Below the pieces are notes generated by a model, which searched no databases, was not told the origin of the DNA, and saw only the letters and a list, made by a program, of their open reading frames with translations. Position numbers and translations under genes: made by a program. Of a stretch of 64,000 nucleotides of DNA, positions 61,969 to 64,000 are shown in pieces; the first letter of the stretch is position 1; every line of letters begins with the position of its first letter. This DNA is from CAYUIV01 sp964444925. Its GTDB lineage: Bacteria; Pseudomonadota; Gammaproteobacteria; Diplorickettsiales; Diplorickettsiaceae. The DNA lies in the NCBI GenBank assembly GCA_964444925.1, contig CAYUIV010000003.1, forward strand, positions 8,377 to 72,376, given 5' to 3'.

Positions 61969-63243
61969 TTATAGTTTTTTATACATTTCTTTTAAATAGT
62001 TCGTCAATGTTTCTAATGTCATTTGATTTTGTTCATGTGTTTTCAAGTTTTTAAGACTCATCACGTTAGTTTCAATTTCATTTTCTCCTATCACCAATGC
62101 AAATGCTGCACCGCTCATGTTTGCTTTTTTGAATTGGTAATTAAAACGGCTATTGGTACAATCCATTTGTAATTGCAATTTAGGAAATACATTTCTTAGT
62201 GTTTCCGCCACTATAATACTTTTCATGACGGCTCTTTCTCCTTTTTTAATGATATAAAGATGCGGTACTTGTAAAACGAGGTGTTGTTTTTGAGATTGCC
62301 ATAGTGTTATTAAACGTTCTATACCAATTGCAAAACCTGTAGCAGGTATTTTTGGGCCTTTTAGACGTTGCGTGAGTTCATCGTACCGACCCCCTCCGCA
62401 AATTGTATTTTGCGCACTTTTTTCATCAGAAATGATCCATTCAAAAACCGTATCATTATAATAATCTAAGCCTCTGACTAAAAAAGGATTAATCGTAAAT
62501 GGGATACTGACTGCTTTAAGCAGTACTTGTAATTGTGTAAAGTGTACCAATGAACTTTCATCAAGATAATCTGTGACAATAGGAGCCTCTTGAATTAAGA
62601 ACTGCATTGTAGGATTTTTACTGTCTAAAATCCGAAGCGGATTCGTTAAAAAACGACGTTTTGAATCGTCATCTAACTTTTCGTAATTTTTTTTGAGATA
62701 ACTGATGAGCGCTGTGCGATAATTGTCTCTTGTTTTTTGATTACCCAATGAATTAAGTTGAAGTGTGACTTGGTTTCTAATGCCTAAGTTTTTCCATAAA
62801 CGATTTGTCATTAAAATCATTTCCATTTCTATCTCAGGTGAGGACATACCAAATGCTTCAATACCAAATTGATGAAATTGACGGTAACGTCCTTTTTGAG
62901 GTCTTTCTCGACGAAACATAGGTCCTAAGTACCAAAAACGTTGAATACTTTCATTGTATAGTAATCTACTTTCAATGGCAGCACGTGCACAGCTTGCTGT
63001 TCCTTCAGGTCTTAAACTCAATAATTGATCTTTTGAATCTTTAAAAACATACATTTCTTTTTCAACAATATCAGTTGTATCACCAATAGAATGTTTAAAA
63101 AGAGCCGCTTTTTCAACAATAGGAAAACGAATTTCTCGATAAGCGTATTGATTAACCAAATCCTTCAGATATTCTTCCAATGCTGTCCAGTAAAGTGTTG
63201 TTTCAGGCAAACGGTCTTGCATTCCTTTTACTGCTTGAAACAT
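61969..63243 (-). CDS. hisS: Histidyl-tRNA synthetase
   Basis: Class II aminoacyl-tRNA synthetase that charges tRNA-His. The product has 424 aa, exactly the E. coli length. Motif 1 region is FPIVEKAALFKHSIGDTTDI, motif 2 FRRERPQKGRYRQFHQFGIE, and histidine loops ARVRGLDYY-like FLVRGLDYYNDTVFE and CGGGRYDEL. Motif 3 is PATGFAIGIERL. A C-terminal anticodon-binding domain follows. It heads hisS-yfgM-bamB on the minus strand. Confidence 0.98.
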   Translation of the reverse strand: MFQAVKGMQDRLPETTLYWTALEEYLKDLVNQYAYREIRFPIVEKAALFKHSIGDTTDIVEKEMYVFKDSKDQLLSLRPEGTASCARAAIESRLLYNESIQRFWYLGPMFRRERPQKGRYRQFHQFGIEAFGMSSPEIEMEMILMTNRLWKNLGIRNQVTLQLNSLGNQKTRDNYRTALISYLKKNYEKLDDDSKRRFLTNPLRILDSKNPTMQFLIQEAPIVTDYLDESSLVHFTQLQVLLKAVSIPFTINPFLVRGLDYYNDTVFEWIISDEKSAQNTICGGGRYDELTQRLKGPKIPATGFAIGIERLITLWQSQKQHLVLQVPHLYIIKKGERAVMKSIIVAETLRNVFPKLQLQMDCTNSRFNYQFKKANMSGAAFALVIGENEIETNVMSLKNLKTHEQNQMTLETLTNYLKEMYKKL

Positions 63244-63365
63244 TAGAATTTTCTACTCATTGTTAAGGTACCTAGACTATAAATGATAATATACAATTTT
63301 TATCATAAGAAATAATCAATAAATAAAAAACACTATTCAAAAAAAGCATTCCTACTAGAAAATAA

Positions 63366-64000
63366 TCATTTTTGTTTTTCTAATCGAGTGGAAATATTAT
63401 GCTCAAGCCACGTAGCAAAAGCATTAGATGCTTGAGCATATTTCTTGTAGTGCTGTATATACTGATGTGCAGCATTGTACCTTTTTTGTTGAAAATAGAT
63501 ATCTGCTAAAGTCAATGACGATTTCGTCAGCGTTTTATCGTATTTCAATGCCTTTTCAAAATAGTAAATAGATTTTTTGAGATGAGCCATCTTAAAAGTA
63601 CATAATCCTATATTTTCATAAGCATAAGCCGTTTTAAATTTTGCATCTTTCACTGCTTGTAAAAAGTGTTTTGCTGCTTCCTGATAGCGTTCCCTCTGAT
63701 AGAGAAAAGAACCATAATTATTATGGATCGTACCAGAATGTTCATCCAGTGACAGTGCTTTTAAATGATGTTTTTCAGCATGATCCCACTCACTGACTTG
63801 TTCGTAGAAATAAGCGATTGCACTTTGCGTTGTTGCCAAATGAGGCGCTTGTTCTATGGCTTGCAAAAGTTTTACTTTTGCCTTTTGTGTTTCACCTATT
63901 TTGAGATAAGCAAGTCCTAACTGCATGTTATTCTCAGCTGCTCGAATTTGCATGTTATCTTGTTGCAATTTACACGCAGTTAAACTGATTAAGTGTAAAG
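63366..64000 (-). CDS. pilW: PilF/PilW-type TPR lipoprotein (N-terminus beyond window)
   Basis: Outer-membrane lipoprotein that helps type IV pilus secretin assembly (called PilF or PilW). The visible part is almost entirely TPR units: MQLGLAYLKIGETQKAKVKL, YFYEQVSEWDHAEKHHLKAL, NYGSFLYQRERYQEAAKHFL, YENIGLCTFKMAHLKKSIYY and LTLADIYFQQKRYNAAHQYI. A TTG at 63968 could start it, but the frame stays open to the window edge. There it reads LHLISLTACKLQQ: a lipobox (LTAC) with the lipidated Cys at 63972-63974. The true start therefore lies outside. rodZ and ispG, often found between this gene and hisS, are absent. Confidence 0.85.
   Translation of the reverse strand, partial: LHLISLTACKLQQDNMQIRAAENNMQLGLAYLKIGETQKAKVKLLQAIEQAPHLATTQSAIAYFYEQVSEWDHAEKHHLKALSLDEHSGTIHNNYGSFLYQRERYQEAAKHFLQAVKDAKFKTAYAYENIGLCTFKMAHLKKSIYYFEKALKYDKTLTKSSLTLADIYFQQKRYNAAHQYIQHYKKYAQASNAFATWLEHNISTRLEKQK

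Overview
The window is 64 kb of an AT-rich gammaproteobacterial chromosome and is mostly housekeeping DNA. Pointers to Gammaproteobacteria are the gene order hisS-yfgM-bamB, the tRNA-Tyr/Gly/Thr/Trp cluster ahead of secE-nusG, a YhgN-type MarC protein, a WrbA, and an uninterrupted S10-spc-alpha ribosomal super-operon. Signs of an intracellular, host-associated life are two ankyrin-repeat genes (one closely resembling the Legionella effector AnkH/LegA3), F-box-like motifs, a KgtP-type 2-oxoglutarate importer, a decayed gene copy and several trimmed housekeeping proteins. I infer a Legionellales-like endosymbiont; genus and species cannot be read from the sequence. TGA ends many genes, so the code is the standard bacterial one.

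Layout: 0-5.4 kb holds map, mreB and mreC, then kgtP on the opposite strand, then mreD, so the mreBCD cluster is split. 5.5-9.5 kb holds an unrecognised helical protein, topA and wrbA on the minus strand. 9.7-12.4 kb is rpsB-tsf-pyrH, convergent with ftsH (12.4-14.3 kb). 14.3-20.4 kb is an accessory zone: a tandem duplication that carried along the 5' end of ftsH produced a dead copy and a live copy of a secreted, barrel-like protein, and a third paralogue follows. The live copy has 20-residue F-box-like repeats in its tail. 20.4-24.5 kb is marC-mfd on the minus strand.

24.5-41.1 kb is the expression core: four tRNAs, secE, nusG, rplKAJL, rpoBC, rpsL, rpsG, fusA and tuf. The tuf copy that often sits between tRNA-Thr and tRNA-Trp is absent. 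A 100-N scaffold gap inside rpoC is flanked by a 24-bp duplicate, so rpoC only looks split. 41.1-54.6 kb is the complete S10-spc-alpha block ending in rpoA-rplQ. 54.8-60.0 kb is a small island with an ankyrin/F-box-like protein, a photolyase, a disordered small protein and the AnkH-like protein. 60.0-64.0 kb returns to housekeeping on the minus strand: bamB, yfgM, hisS and a PilF/PilW-type lipoprotein that runs off the window.

The translation and transcription genes carry several unusual changes. EF-Ts lacks its coiled coil, EF-Tu has Gln after the catalytic His, S2 has a long acidic tail, RpoB has a diverged rifampicin-binding segment, and S12 lacks the usual Lys-87. The most promising candidates for undescribed biology are the barrel family with an F-box-like tail and the AnkH-like gene with its in-frame upstream partner.
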